Positions 31,294 to 41,196 of a stretch of DNA of 64,000 nt are shown here, piece after piece (the first letter of the stretch is position 1; each line of letters opens with the position of its first letter). The notes below the pieces were generated by a model. The model saw nothing but the letters and a program-made list of their open reading frames with translations, was not told where the DNA came from and searched no databases. The DNA comes from Candidatus Saccharicenans sp. (GTDB lineage: Bacteria > Acidobacteriota > Aminicenantia > Aminicenantales > Saccharicenantaceae): contig JASEIU010000002.1 of assembly GCA_030017715.1 (NCBI GenBank), positions 360,915-424,914 of the forward strand, in the 5' to 3' direction. Position numbers and translations under genes: made by a program.

Positions 31294-32343
31294 CTATCTG
31301 GCAGCGCAGCGAGCGATGGCCAGCATATCGGACAGTATCGAAAAGCCGGTTTCGATTCTCCCGGCGCCGGCGCCCTGTATCGTCACCTTGCCCATCAGGT
31401 CGGTCTCGAAAGTCAGAGCGTTCTGGGCTCCCATCACCCCGGCCAGAGGGTCGGTGAGTGGCAGCTTCTCCGGGGCGACGCTGGCTTCAATTTTCTGACC
31501 GTCTTTTTTGACGCTGGCAATCAGTTTATATCTCAGGCCGGCTTCCCGGGCTTCCTGGATATCTTTCTTTCTCAAATGCGAAATGCCCTGACGCCTGACG
31601 TCATCTGGTTTGATTTTTCCACCCATCAGGGCGTTGGCCAGGATAACCACCTTGGCCACGGCGTCAAATCCTTCCACATCGGCCGTGGGGTCGGCTTCAG
31701 CGTAGCCGAGCTGCTGGGCTAATTTCAGGGCTTCATCGTATTCCATTCCGTCGAGTTCCATCTTGCTGAGTATGAAATTGGTGGTGCCGTTCAGGATTCC
31801 CTTAACCTGATTCAGGTCGTTGCCGGCCAGACCGTTTTCAAACAGATGAAAGACCGGAGTCCCGCTCATGACCGTGCCTTCGATCCGGAAATGACGGCGG
31901 TTTAGGCGGGCCAGTTCTTGCAGCTCGGCGTAATGCAGGGCCGCCGGGCCCTTATTGGAAGTAACCACGTGCTTTCCGGTGCGCAGGGCTTTTTTGATAT
32001 AGGAAGTGGCCGGTTCTCCGGTTTTAATGTCGGTATAGGTCATCTCGGCCAGGATATCGGCTTCGACCTGTTCAATCAGGTCGAGCGGCTCAAGGTAATC
32101 TTCAGTCTTTTCTTTGGGTCCCGGGTAATCGTTAAGTTTTTTGCCTTCTTTCAGGGTGTCCAGCAGGAGTTTAATCTGCAGCCCTTCGGGCCAGATAACC
32201 GTTCCCTTCAGCTTATCGGTTATGGCCACGACTCTGGGCTCGAAATCGTGACAATCCCGAAGAAATTCGGCCTTTTTCTGAAGAATTTCCAGGAGTCCCT
32301 GTCCGACTGTTCCGCAGCCGATCAAAATAATTTTATATTCCAT
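31294..32343 (-). CDS. homoserine dehydrogenase
   Basis: MEYKIILIGCGTVGQGLLEIL, VTSNKGPAALHYAEL, IEGTVMSGTPV, GILNGTTNFILSKM, LGYAEADPTADVEGFDAVAK. Confidence 0.93.
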   Translation of the reverse strand: MEYKIILIGCGTVGQGLLEILQKKAEFLRDCHDFEPRVVAITDKLKGTVIWPEGLQIKLLLDTLKEGKKLNDYPGPKEKTEDYLEPLDLIEQVEADILAEMTYTDIKTGEPATSYIKKALRTGKHVVTSNKGPAALHYAELQELARLNRRHFRIEGTVMSGTPVFHLFENGLAGNDLNQVKGILNGTTNFILSKMELDGMEYDEALKLAQQLGYAEADPTADVEGFDAVAKVVILANALMGGKIKPDDVRRQGISHLRKKDIQEAREAGLRYKLIASVKKDGQKIEASVAPEKLPLTDPLAGVMGAQNALTFETDLMGKVTIQGAGAGRIETGFSILSDMLAIARCAAR

Positions 32344-32615
32344 GATGACCTCCCATCGTGCCTGAAATGTTATCACAAAAATATTTTTCTTAAAAGAAGT
32401 CAATCGGCCCGCCTTCCTGACCGGGTCTTTCCGTCTCGCGGCCGGGGTAATCTTAAAGACTGTTCTTCCAGTATCAGTCAGAACAAAACTCGGATGGCTC
32501 CGGCCGGTTGGGGGCGGCGGTCGGCAGGCGTTAGTTATCAGGATGAAAGGTCGGGCCGGACCCGGAATTCCGGCCGGCTGTCAGTCTTGTTTTTAAATTA
32601 ATAATAAAATAAAAA

Positions 32616-32637
32616 GGGCTGCCCCGGAGGGCAGCCC
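32616..32637 (-). terminator. intrinsic terminator downstream of citrate synthase
   Basis: 9-bp stem GGGCTGCCC-CGGA-GGGCAGCCC; minus-strand tail TTTTTATTTTATTATT. Confidence 0.82.
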
Positions 32638-32662
32638 CTTGCTCGATTCAACTTACAGCTTC

Positions 32663-33985
32663 TCAGGCTTTGGGGGCCTGCTGGGAAGCGATGAACTGCT
32701 CGACCCACTCGGTGGTGACACTCTTGGGTCTCTCGATCGGCAGTCCAAGAGCTCTATCCCAGATCAACTGGGCCAGAACACCCATGGCTCTGGAAACGCC
32801 GAAGAACACGGTGTAGAAGTCATATTCTGTTACGCCGTAGTGCCAGAGCAGGCAGCCGGAATGAGCGTCCACATTGGGCCAGGGGTTCTTGGCCTTGCCG
32901 TGCTGGGTCAGGATGTCGGGAGCCACTTCAAAGACCTTGCTGACCACCTTGAAAATCGGGTCCTCAGGCAGGTGCTTGAGGGCGAATTCTCTCTGAGCGA
33001 TGAACCGCGGGTCGGTCTTGCGCAGAACGGCATGTCCGTAGCCGGGAACAACTTTGCCTCCGTTCAGGGTGTCCCAGATGTACTGACTGATCTGTTCTTT
33101 GGTCGGCTCCTGTCCGATCTTCTCCATCATTTCCATGATCCAGCGGAGAACTTCCTGATTAGCCAGGCCGTGCAGTGGACCGGCCAGTCCATCCATTGAG
33201 GCCGACAGGGAATAATAGGCGTCGGACAGGGCTGAACCGACCAGATGGCAGGTGTGAGCGGAGACATTGCCGCCTTCGTGGTCGCAGTGCAGCACCAGGT
33301 AGAGCCTCATCAAATCTTTGAAAGCCGGGTCGTCGGTGACTCCGAGCATGTGGGCGAAGTTTCCGCCCCAGTCCAGTTTGGGGTCAGCCGGGATGTGCTT
33401 TCCGCCCTTGTAGCTCCGGCGGTAGATGTAAGCGGCGATGGCCGGGAGCTTGGCCAGGATGTTCATGACATCCTCGTACATCGGGTCCCAGTAATCCAGC
33501 TTGTGCATGCCCAGGCGGTATCTCTCGGCAAAAACTGATTCCTTCTGCAGCTGCAGGATGGCCAGGGCGAACTGGGTCATCGGATGGGTGTCGGCGGGCA
33601 CGGTGTTCAGAACATCGATCAGATACCTGGGTAGTTCACTTCTCTTGCGCCATTCTTCGGTGATGGCCAGGCAATCTTCGTAGGTGGGGATATCACCTGT
33701 CAGGAGCAGATAGAACATGCCTTCGGGCAGCGGTTCTTCAGTTCCCGGGGCCTTGGGAAGTTTTTCCCTGACTTCCGGAATGGTATAGCCGCGGAAGCGG
33801 ATACCTTCGTTGGGGTCAAGGGCGGAACATTCCCACATCATGCACTTGACGCTGCGCATGCCACCATAACACTGGGCTATGGTCACATCCGAAATTTTCA
33901 GTTCCCCATGTTCTTTGAGAATCTTCTGGATTCTCTCCCTCATGGGCAGCATTTTGGAGACAAACTTTTCCTTTAATGTAGCCAT
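32663..33985 (-). CDS. citrate synthase, eukaryote-like (Si) type
   Basis: GPLHGLANQEVLRWIMEM, VPGYGHAVLRKTDPRFIAQREFALKHLPEDP, NVDAHSGCLLWHYGVTEYDFYTVFFGVSRAMGVLAQLIWDRALGLPIERPKS. Confidence 0.96.
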   Translation of the reverse strand: MATLKEKFVSKMLPMRERIQKILKEHGELKISDVTIAQCYGGMRSVKCMMWECSALDPNEGIRFRGYTIPEVREKLPKAPGTEEPLPEGMFYLLLTGDIPTYEDCLAITEEWRKRSELPRYLIDVLNTVPADTHPMTQFALAILQLQKESVFAERYRLGMHKLDYWDPMYEDVMNILAKLPAIAAYIYRRSYKGGKHIPADPKLDWGGNFAHMLGVTDDPAFKDLMRLYLVLHCDHEGGNVSAHTCHLVGSALSDAYYSLSASMDGLAGPLHGLANQEVLRWIMEMMEKIGQEPTKEQISQYIWDTLNGGKVVPGYGHAVLRKTDPRFIAQREFALKHLPEDPIFKVVSKVFEVAPDILTQHGKAKNPWPNVDAHSGCLLWHYGVTEYDFYTVFFGVSRAMGVLAQLIWDRALGLPIERPKSVTTEWVEQFIASQQAPKA

Positions 33986-34099
33986 TCAGAAACCTCCTTT
34001 AGGCTATTGATTGCGATTTTAGGTTCTTAAAAAAGAACAAGTTGAGAAAAAAATATAACACGTTTGCGGAAAGCAAGTCAATTTATTTTTTGGGAGACA

Positions 34100-34275
34100 G
34101 GAGACACACCGCGCTACCCTCCTGTAATTATCCATCCCGGTCAGGTTACGACCTGGAATTCGGTAAATATTTTGTGTTTCTTCCGGATAAATACGGCGTT
34201 GATTTTATTTATTTCGTTATGGTTGATGTCGCGCGGCCGGGCCGGTCGCGGCGTGCCAGCCGCCGATTATCATTG
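34100..34275. repeat. degenerate remnant of the palindromic repeat family (left 34100-34124, right 34243-34275)
   Basis: ggagacacaccgcgctaccctcctg and gccggtcgcggcgtgccagccgccgattatca; spacing resembles copies B and C. Confidence 0.5.
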
Positions 34276-34404
34276 CCGCCCATGACGGCAACGGATGTCT
34301 TTACCGCGGAGTGTCCGATAAAAGGGCTTGATTTTTGAGGGCCGGGCTTATATTCTTAAAAGAAGCTCAATCCTGCGAGCAGGATTATAGGAAAGGAGAG
34401 AAAA

Positions 34405-34959
34405 ATGGGAGCGCTCATTGTATTGCTGATAATCATAGGCGTGCTGGTCGTAATTGCCATCGGCATTTACAACAGCCTGGTGGTTCTCAGAAACCGTTGC
34501 GACAATGCCTGGGCGCAGGTGGATGTCCAGTTGCGTCGCCGCTATGACCTGATTCCCAATCTGGTGGAAACGGTCAAGGGTTACGCCAAGCATGAGAGGG
34601 AAGTGTTCGAGAAAGTAACCGAAGCCCGGGCCAGGGCGATCAACGCTCAAACAGTGAAAGAGCAGGGGCAGGCCGAGAACATGCTGACCGGAGCCCTGAA
34701 GTCGCTCTTTGCGGTCGTGGAAAATTATCCAGAACTGAAAGCCAACCAGAACTTCCTGATGTTGCAGGAAGAGCTCGCCGGCACCGAGAGCAAAATCGCT
34801 TTTGCCAGACAGTTCTACAACGACACGGTCATGAAATTCAACATGAAGCAGCAGGTTTTTCCTTCCAACATAATTGCCAATATGTTTGGCTTTAAGGAAA
34901 GAGATTATTTTGAGATTGAAGAACCCGAGGCCAGGGGCCCGGTTAGGGTTTCATTTTAA
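34405..34959 (+). CDS. lemA: LemA family protein
   Basis: [43 protein letters not shown]. Confidence 0.96.
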   Translation: MGALIVLLIIIGVLVVIAIGIYNSLVVLRNRCDNAWAQVDVQLRRRYDLIPNLVETVKGYAKHEREVFEKVTEARARAINAQTVKEQGQAENMLTGALKSLFAVVENYPELKANQNFLMLQEELAGTESKIAFARQFYNDTVMKFNMKQQVFPSNIIANMFGFKERDYFEIEEPEARGPVRVSF

Positions 34960-35003
34960 GAGGCGCCGAACTTTCTAAACACGATTTTCAGAAAACACCG
35001 GTT

Positions 35004-35909
35004 ATGTATGAACAGATAACCAGCAACAAGGTCAAGTCTTTCCTGCTGGTTTTGTTTTTTGTGGCCTTTGTTTTTCTGCTGGTCTGGGTTTTTGAGGAAC
35101 TGACCGGCTGGGGAAAGGGCGGCTTTATCCTGGCTGTGGTCATAGCTTCGGTAATGGCCATCGGCAGCTATTATTACAGCGACCGGATTGTCCTGGCCAT
35201 CAGCCGGGCCCGGCCTGTCAGCCGGGAAGAGTTCCCGTATCTTTATCATACAGTCGAAGGTCTGGCCATAGCCGCCGGCCTGCCGGCTCCTCGCTGTTAT
35301 GTGATTGAAGACACGGCTCCCAATGCTTTTGCCACCGGCAGAAACCCGAAAAATTCGGTTATCTGCGTCACCACCGGATTGCTGCAGAAGATGAACCGCC
35401 TGGAACTCGAAGGCGTCATCGCCCACGAGATGTCCCACATCAAGAATTATGATGTGCTTCTCCAGACGGTGGCCGTGGTGATGGTCGGAACCGTGGCCCT
35501 GCTGAGCGACTGGCTGCTGCGCAGTTTCTGGTGGGGCGGCGGCCGCAGGAGAAGCCGCGAGCGGTCGGGCAACGCCGGAGCCGTTCTGCTGCTGGTGGGA
35601 ATTGTCCTGGCCATTCTGTCGCCCCTGATAGCCCAGCTGATGCAACTGGCCATTTCCCGGCGGCGCGAATACCTGGCTGATGCCAGCGCGGCTATGCTGA
35701 CCAGATATCCGGCCGGCCTGGCTTCGGCCCTGCGAAAAATAGCCGCCGACCCGGAACCGCTGGAAGCGGCCAATAAAGCCACCGCCCATCTTTACATAGT
35801 CAATCCCTTGAAAAATGTGGGCGGAAAGGTTAATAAGCTTTTCAGCACCCATCCTCCCATCGAAGAACGCATCGCCGCCCTGGAGAAAATGTCTTTCGAA
35901 AGGGTTTAA
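35004..35909 (+). CDS. htpX: M48 family membrane metalloprotease (HtpX-like)
   Basis: GVIAHEMSHIKNYDVL (HExxH), SRRREYLADASAAMLTRYP, STHPPIEERIAALE. Confidence 0.93.
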   Translation: MYEQITSNKVKSFLLVLFFVAFVFLLVWVFEELTGWGKGGFILAVVIASVMAIGSYYYSDRIVLAISRARPVSREEFPYLYHTVEGLAIAAGLPAPRCYVIEDTAPNAFATGRNPKNSVICVTTGLLQKMNRLELEGVIAHEMSHIKNYDVLLQTVAVVMVGTVALLSDWLLRSFWWGGGRRRSRERSGNAGAVLLLVGIVLAILSPLIAQLMQLAISRRREYLADASAAMLTRYPAGLASALRKIAADPEPLEAANKATAHLYIVNPLKNVGGKVNKLFSTHPPIEERIAALEKMSFERV

Positions 35910-35968
35910 TCTCCCAGAGCAATTAGATTTTCCTGAGAAATTCTGAAGAGTGCAGGCGGTTCGGTCTC

Positions 35969-35997
35969 TTGCAACTTAAATGGTCTTTGTCTATAAT
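35969..35997 (+). promoter_or_regulatory. promoter of tRNA-Asp
   Basis: TTGCAA, 17 nt, TATAAT. Confidence 0.65.
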
Positions 35998-36012
35998 TTA
36001 GCTACCCCGGGC

Positions 36013-36089
36013 GGGGTCGTAGTTCAGCTGGTTAGAACGCCGGCCTGTCACGCCGGAGGTCGCGAGTTCGAGTCTCGTCGGCCCCGCCA
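36013..36089 (+). tRNA. tRNA-Asp(GTC), CCA encoded
   Basis: GGGGTCG/CGGCCCC acceptor, anticodon loop CTGTCAC, GAGTTCGAGTCTC T arm, GCCA 3' end. Confidence 0.95.
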
Positions 36090-36266
36090 TTTTATGTTTT
36101 TCTACCTTATTTCAAGGCGTCAATTTCTCGCCATCTCCAAGGCTGCCCCGAACCAGCGAGCGGTTCTCTTGATCAGGGCGGTAACCGCCGGCAGGCTGAG
36201 GCCTCTAAAGTTCTTTAATTGAAGCCGATTGTATGGTATAAATTAAGCTAATATAATCAGGAGGAA

Positions 36267-36647
36267 TTGATGTCTGAACAAACTAAAGTCCTGGTAATAG
36301 ATGACGACCCGGCTATCTGCATCTCGGTGAAAGCCATACTGGAGGCCAGCGGCTATCAAACCTTTACCGCCCTGAGCGGAAAAGAAGGACTGGACCTCTT
36401 CAGGCAGATCAACCCGGACCTCGTCCTGTGTGACATGATGATGGAAGACATCGATGCCGGAGCCAAAGTGGCTAAGGTCATCAAGGAAGAACGGCCTGAA
36501 CTCCCGGTTTTTTTGCTGAGCACCATAGGAGAAGCCACCGCCAGAACAATCGGTCTGGACGAGCTGGGCTTTAACGGAGTCTTTCAAAAGCCAGTCAATT
36601 TTGACCTTCTGCTGAGTGTTCTCGACAAACACCGAAAGAAGAGCTGA
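36267..36647 (+). CDS. stand-alone response regulator receiver protein
   Basis: VLVIDDDPAICISVKAILEASGY, LVLCDMMMEDIDAG. Confidence 0.88.
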   Translation: MMSEQTKVLVIDDDPAICISVKAILEASGYQTFTALSGKEGLDLFRQINPDLVLCDMMMEDIDAGAKVAKVIKEERPELPVFLLSTIGEATARTIGLDELGFNGVFQKPVNFDLLLSVLDKHRKKS

Positions 36648-36675
36648 GCTTAATTTCTGCCCAGAATTCACACCG

Positions 36676-37188
36676 ATGGATAAATCCCTGGCCGAAATAT
36701 TCCGCCTCCATTCTGACATTAATGGTTTTTTCCAGGAAGTGTTGCAGCTCGACGGGCTGTTCAGTCTTAACCGGGATGACATGGAAGCGCTGGGACAGGC
36801 TTATTTTGAAAAATACCCGGAAAAATTTGTCCAGAGAAATCTGGAAGAGGTCAGGCTGGGCTATCGGATAACGCGGTTTTGCCTTCTGGAAAAAGCCCTG
36901 GCCGGGATGACTGCGGAGACAAAAGAGTTTTTCCGGAAGGCTTTTGAACGGCCGGAAACGATTGCCGGTCAGATGAAAGAGTCCGTCGCCCCGGAAGTTC
37001 TGCCGGAGCTGGTTTCCGGCTTCGAACGTCTTCAGGCAACCCTTAATGAGTTGAAGGCGGCCGTCGACGAGTTGCCCAGGGGCATGATTAAAGAACGTTT
37101 TCTCGGTGGCCTGTCCACCCTGTTTAACGTTTCTTATCTTTTAAACATCCTGCTGGCTAAAAGCGGTCAGAATAGTTTACAAGAATAA
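36676..37188 (+). CDS. hypothetical alpha-helical protein
   Basis: MDKSLAEIFRLHSDINGFFQEVLQLDG...; no family recognised. Confidence 0.6.
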   Translation: MDKSLAEIFRLHSDINGFFQEVLQLDGLFSLNRDDMEALGQAYFEKYPEKFVQRNLEEVRLGYRITRFCLLEKALAGMTAETKEFFRKAFERPETIAGQMKESVAPEVLPELVSGFERLQATLNELKAAVDELPRGMIKERFLGGLSTLFNVSYLLNILLAKSGQNSLQE

Positions 37189-37269
37189 ATATTTCTGGTA
37201 TTTTGCCATCTAAAAGCAGGGGAGCAAGAGCTTTAGACTCTCCAGAACCGGCCTGTTGAGGAGAGAGAA

Positions 37270-39288
37270 GTGTCTTATCATCGCGGCATCTGCAATTTCT
37301 GCGGAACCGGTTGCGGACATCTGTTGCTGGTGGAAAACAACCGGGCCCGCGGAGTCTATCCTCTTCCGGGACATCCCTTAAGCCGGGGACGGCTCTGTGT
37401 CCGGGGCTGGCATATACATGAACTTCTGCAGACTGATGAACGGATTATCAGGCCCATGGTCAGAGAGGGTGAAACCTTCCGAACGGTTTCCTATCAGGAA
37501 GCCATCGATTATACCGCCCGGGAGCTTAAAAAGTTTTCTGGCCGGGAAGTGGCCTTTCTCGGGTCGCCCCGGGCCTCCAACGAAGAAAATTATCTATTCG
37601 GCAAGTTTGCCCGGGCAGTAATGAAGAGCAACAATATTAGTCTTTCTTCGGACGCAGGCCTGGAAGAAAGCGCCCGGGTATTGCTGGAAGGCTGCGGCTG
37701 GCCGGCGATGACCGGCTCCCTTTCGGGTTTAAGGCAGGCGGATTTTATTCTGGTGCTTGGCGGGGACCTCACCAGACAGAATCCCATCATAGCCAGCGAA
37801 ATTCATTTTGCCCGACGAGCGGGCGCCTTCCTGGTCACCATCTCGCCCCGGAAAACCCAGATGGCCAGGTTGAGTCGGATTCATCTCAGACCCAGGCCCG
37901 GCACTTTATCGATGTTGCTTCTGGCCATGGCCAGAGTGCTGGCGGATGAAGACCTGATAGACAGAGAGTCTCTTGCCGGCCTGGTTGAAAACTGGCAGGC
38001 CTATTCTGAATACTTAGATTCGGTGGACAGAGATGAAATCTTCCGATTAACAGGGGTGGAGGAGAAAGAAGTAATTTCTCTGGCCAGAAAGCTGACCGCA
38101 GCAAAATCGGCCTTCGCCTTTTATCCAGTAGGAATTCAGAGCCTCGACCGGCAGTCTATGGCCGCTCTGTTCAATCTCTTCCTGCTGGCCGGAAAGGTCG
38201 GAAGGCCAGGCTGCGGGCTCTGTCCGCTAACCGGAATCAGCAATCTTCTCGGGAGTCTGGATATGGGGCTTTCCCCTTCCTTTCTGCCCGGTTATTTCCC
38301 GGCCGACCGCGAAGGCAGCTGGAAGAGGCTGGAAGAACTCTGGCCGGTTCGACTCGAACGGTGGCCGGGGAAAAACGCGGCCGCCTGTTTGCTGGAGGAT
38401 AATCCGGTCAAGGCGCTTCTGGTCGTCGACCACGACGAAGAAATCATCCGCAACCTAAACAGAATAAAAAAGCTGGAGCTGGTGGTTTATTTCGGCGCTT
38501 ACCAGAATGCTTTCTCCCGGCTGGCCAAAGTGATTTTCCCCAGGACCACGTACATTGAAGGAGACGGTACTTACACCAATTCTGAAAGACGGGTGCAGCT
38601 GAGTCAGAAAAAGGTCGACCCGCCGGGGGAAGTCCGTCCGCTCTGGGAAATCTTAAGCCGGCTGGCCGGGTCTCTCGGGCACGACTGGAATTATCGGTCG
38701 GCTGAAGATATTATGAGCGAAATAAGCCGGGTGGTACCTCAATATGCCGGGCTCAGTCACCTGAAACTCAAAGACCGCCTGGGGATTAAATGGCCGGCCG
38801 ACGAAAGACACCCTGAGGGAACAGATTGTCTTCTGGCCGAAGAAGCCAGCCAAAAATTCAGGTTTGTTCTGGACGATCGGGAAAGTTCTGACCGGCCCCG
38901 GCAATCGAGCCCGGGCCAGGAATTCCCGTTCCAGCTGGTAATCGGAAGGAGCAATTATTTCTGGCACCAGAATTCCATCATGAAGAGAACCTTTATCCCC
39001 AGAAGAGAGTACAACGCTCTACTGCTCCTGTACCCGAAAGGTTTTGTGGAAGTCTCGGAAGAAGATGCCCGGGCCCTGGGCTTGAGAGAAAAACAGACGG
39101 TGAAAATCATTTCAGAAAAAGCCGAGGTCAGGCTGGCCGTGCGGATTTCTCCCGACATTCTGCCCGGGATGCTTTACATCCCGTATTTTGTGGATGACAT
39201 GATTCCAGAATTTCTCCACCGTCAGGTGGCCGAACTGGAGAAATACGAAGAATTCTTCCTGCCGGTCCGGCTGGAAAAGGTGGCTTGA
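37270..39288 (+). CDS. FdhF-like molybdopterin oxidoreductase with altered active site
   Basis: CNFCGTGCG...C [4Fe-4S] motif, MopB domains, GRSNYFWHQNSIMKRT and C-terminal MPT-binding domain; catalytic Cys/Sec position is Gly130. Confidence 0.88.
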   Translation: MSYHRGICNFCGTGCGHLLLVENNRARGVYPLPGHPLSRGRLCVRGWHIHELLQTDERIIRPMVREGETFRTVSYQEAIDYTARELKKFSGREVAFLGSPRASNEENYLFGKFARAVMKSNNISLSSDAGLEESARVLLEGCGWPAMTGSLSGLRQADFILVLGGDLTRQNPIIASEIHFARRAGAFLVTISPRKTQMARLSRIHLRPRPGTLSMLLLAMARVLADEDLIDRESLAGLVENWQAYSEYLDSVDRDEIFRLTGVEEKEVISLARKLTAAKSAFAFYPVGIQSLDRQSMAALFNLFLLAGKVGRPGCGLCPLTGISNLLGSLDMGLSPSFLPGYFPADREGSWKRLEELWPVRLERWPGKNAAACLLEDNPVKALLVVDHDEEIIRNLNRIKKLELVVYFGAYQNAFSRLAKVIFPRTTYIEGDGTYTNSERRVQLSQKKVDPPGEVRPLWEILSRLAGSLGHDWNYRSAEDIMSEISRVVPQYAGLSHLKLKDRLGIKWPADERHPEGTDCLLAEEASQKFRFVLDDRESSDRPRQSSPGQEFPFQLVIGRSNYFWHQNSIMKRTFIPRREYNALLLLYPKGFVEVSEEDARALGLREKQTVKIISEKAEVRLAVRISPDILPGMLYIPYFVDDMIPEFLHRQVAELEKYEEFFLPVRLEKVA

Positions 39289-39291
39289 ATT

Positions 39292-40350
39292 ATGTACTGG
39301 CTGGAGAAAGATCAGGTTGTCAAACTGACAGGAAAACTGGCCCGGGATTATGCTCTCTTCGGCCCGAGGCGGGATGAGGTTTCGGGCCAGGTGATTTTTG
39401 ACCGGCTGGATGAGCCGGGTCGGCTTGACCTCCAGGCCGCCATTCCTTACAACCCGCCGAAATTTGTGCTTTTTCCACATTATGAAGAAATCCTAAAATA
39501 CCGCTACCAGAAGCAAACCAGGAAAGTAACCATCGAGAAAATAGATAAGCTCCAGCCGAAAGCCCTGGTCGGGCTGCGCTCCTGCGACCTGACCGGAATT
39601 CTCTGTCTGGACCGTTTTTTCCTCGGGCAGGAATTTGTGGATGAGTTCTATCTTGAGCACCGAAAAAAATTGTTCCTGATTTCCAGCACCTGTGTCCGGC
39701 CTTTTCCCCAGTGCTTCTGCGTCTGCACCGATAGCGGGCCGGCCGCCCGGGAAGGCTTCGACCTGGACCTGACCTTCACCGGAGAGGGCTATCTGGTTCT
39801 GGTCGGTTCAAAAAAGGGACAGAAGCTGGTTGAAGAGTTGCAACTGAAGACGGCGGGTCCGGAAGCTGCGGCCCTGAGAAAAAAGATGGTTGATGAGTCC
39901 GTGTCTTCTTTTGATAGTTTTGCTCTGGAGAATAAAGCCTGGATTTCCCGGGCCACCAACCGCTTGACCACCGGATTTGTAAAACCTGAAGTCTGGGAGT
40001 ATATCGGCCATCAGTGTTTCGAGTGCGGCGCCTGCTCTTTTGTCTGTCCGACCTGTTCCTGCTTTAACGTGGAAGATGTAAACGATAACGACGGCCATAC
40101 CGACCGGGTCCGGACCTGGGATTCCTGCTCGTTCGAGGGTTACACCAGGATGGCCGGGGACCATAATCCCAGAAAACCGGTTGAAGACCGACGCAACAAG
40201 AGATTTTTCTGCAAGCTTTCTTATTCCCAGTCGAAAAAATATCTTCGGCCGGGCTGTGTCGGCTGCGGCCGCTGCGCCCGCGTCTGTCCGGGCGATATCG
40301 GCCTGCCGAATGTGGTGACCTATATTCGCAGGGAAGTTACCGGAGAATAA
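39292..40350 (+). CDS. sulfhydrogenase beta / AsrA-like 4Fe-4S electron-transfer subunit
   Basis: LVGLRSCDLTGILCLDRFF, CFECGACSFVCPTCSCF, CVGCGRCARVCPGDIGLPNVV. Confidence 0.9.
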   Translation: MYWLEKDQVVKLTGKLARDYALFGPRRDEVSGQVIFDRLDEPGRLDLQAAIPYNPPKFVLFPHYEEILKYRYQKQTRKVTIEKIDKLQPKALVGLRSCDLTGILCLDRFFLGQEFVDEFYLEHRKKLFLISSTCVRPFPQCFCVCTDSGPAAREGFDLDLTFTGEGYLVLVGSKKGQKLVEELQLKTAGPEAAALRKKMVDESVSSFDSFALENKAWISRATNRLTTGFVKPEVWEYIGHQCFECGACSFVCPTCSCFNVEDVNDNDGHTDRVRTWDSCSFEGYTRMAGDHNPRKPVEDRRNKRFFCKLSYSQSKKYLRPGCVGCGRCARVCPGDIGLPNVVTYIRREVTGE

Positions 40351-40355
40351 GGAGA

Positions 40356-41195
40356 ATGGAGAACAAATTGGTGCCCATAATTACCGTGCCGGAAGCGGCC
40401 ACGGTGACGGAAATTCGCGACGAAATCGATGAAGTCAAGACTTTCTTTTTCACCTTTGACCGGCCGGAAATAGAGGAAGCCTTCAGAATTCGCTCCGGCC
40501 AGTTCATCATGGGCACGGTTTTCGGGGCCGGGGAATTTGCCGTTTCCCTGCCCTTCAGCCCGGAATCCGACCGGAAACATATTTCTGTCAGAAGAGTCGG
40601 TAAGGTAACGGCTGCCCTCCATGAGCTTCAACCCGGGGACAAAATCGGCATCCGCGGTCCTTTCGGCAATGGTTTTCCTTTCGAGGAAATAAAAGGGAAA
40701 AATATGGTCTATGTGGCCGGTGGAATCGGACTTATTCCGCTTCGTTCCTCCATAGTTCATGTGCTGCAGCACCGCCAGGAATTCGGCCGGGTGATTCTGG
40801 TGTACGGCGCCAGGAGTTCAAAGGACCTGATGTATAAAGAATCGATTCGTGACTGGAAGGCCACCAGCGGTTTTGAGACGTATTTTACCATTGACCGGCC
40901 GGAACCCGGCTGGAACGGCGAGGTCGGTTTTGTCAATCAGCTGGTGGCCAGAATTGACCTGCCGGTCGAGAACACCGTGGCTTTCGTCTGCGGTCCGCCG
41001 GTGATGTTCAATTCGGTGATTAAAGAATTAAAAATAAAAGGAATAAAAGAACAGAATATTTATTCAACGCTCGAAAGACACATGAAGTGCGGTATCGGCA
41101 AATGCCAGCACTGCGCCATCGGCCGGACGCTGGTCTGCGTCGACGGGCCGGTCTATACCTATAAGCAAATCAAAACTCTGGGAGAACAGATTTAA
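40356..41195 (+). CDS. sulfhydrogenase gamma / AsrB-like FAD/NAD(P)-binding subunit
   Basis: GPFGNGFPFEEIKGKNMVYVAGGIGLIPLRS, RHMKCGIGKCQHCAIG [2Fe-2S] motif. Confidence 0.92.
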   Translation: MENKLVPIITVPEAATVTEIRDEIDEVKTFFFTFDRPEIEEAFRIRSGQFIMGTVFGAGEFAVSLPFSPESDRKHISVRRVGKVTAALHELQPGDKIGIRGPFGNGFPFEEIKGKNMVYVAGGIGLIPLRSSIVHVLQHRQEFGRVILVYGARSSKDLMYKESIRDWKATSGFETYFTIDRPEPGWNGEVGFVNQLVARIDLPVENTVAFVCGPPVMFNSVIKELKIKGIKEQNIYSTLERHMKCGIGKCQHCAIGRTLVCVDGPVYTYKQIKTLGEQI

Positions 41196-41196
41196 G

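Noticed and set aside
35980-36222. ORF MVFVYNLATPGGVVVQLVRTPACHAGGREFESRRPRH
   Set aside because: Covers tRNA-Asp; this peptide is a classic mistranslation of a tRNA gene.
37270-39288. Simple annotation as catalytic formate dehydrogenase alpha subunit
   Set aside because: Overall fold matches, but the gap-free alignment around the catalytic site shows Gly-Leu instead of Cys/Sec-His and the RGQNN region reads TGISN, so formate oxidation is not supported.
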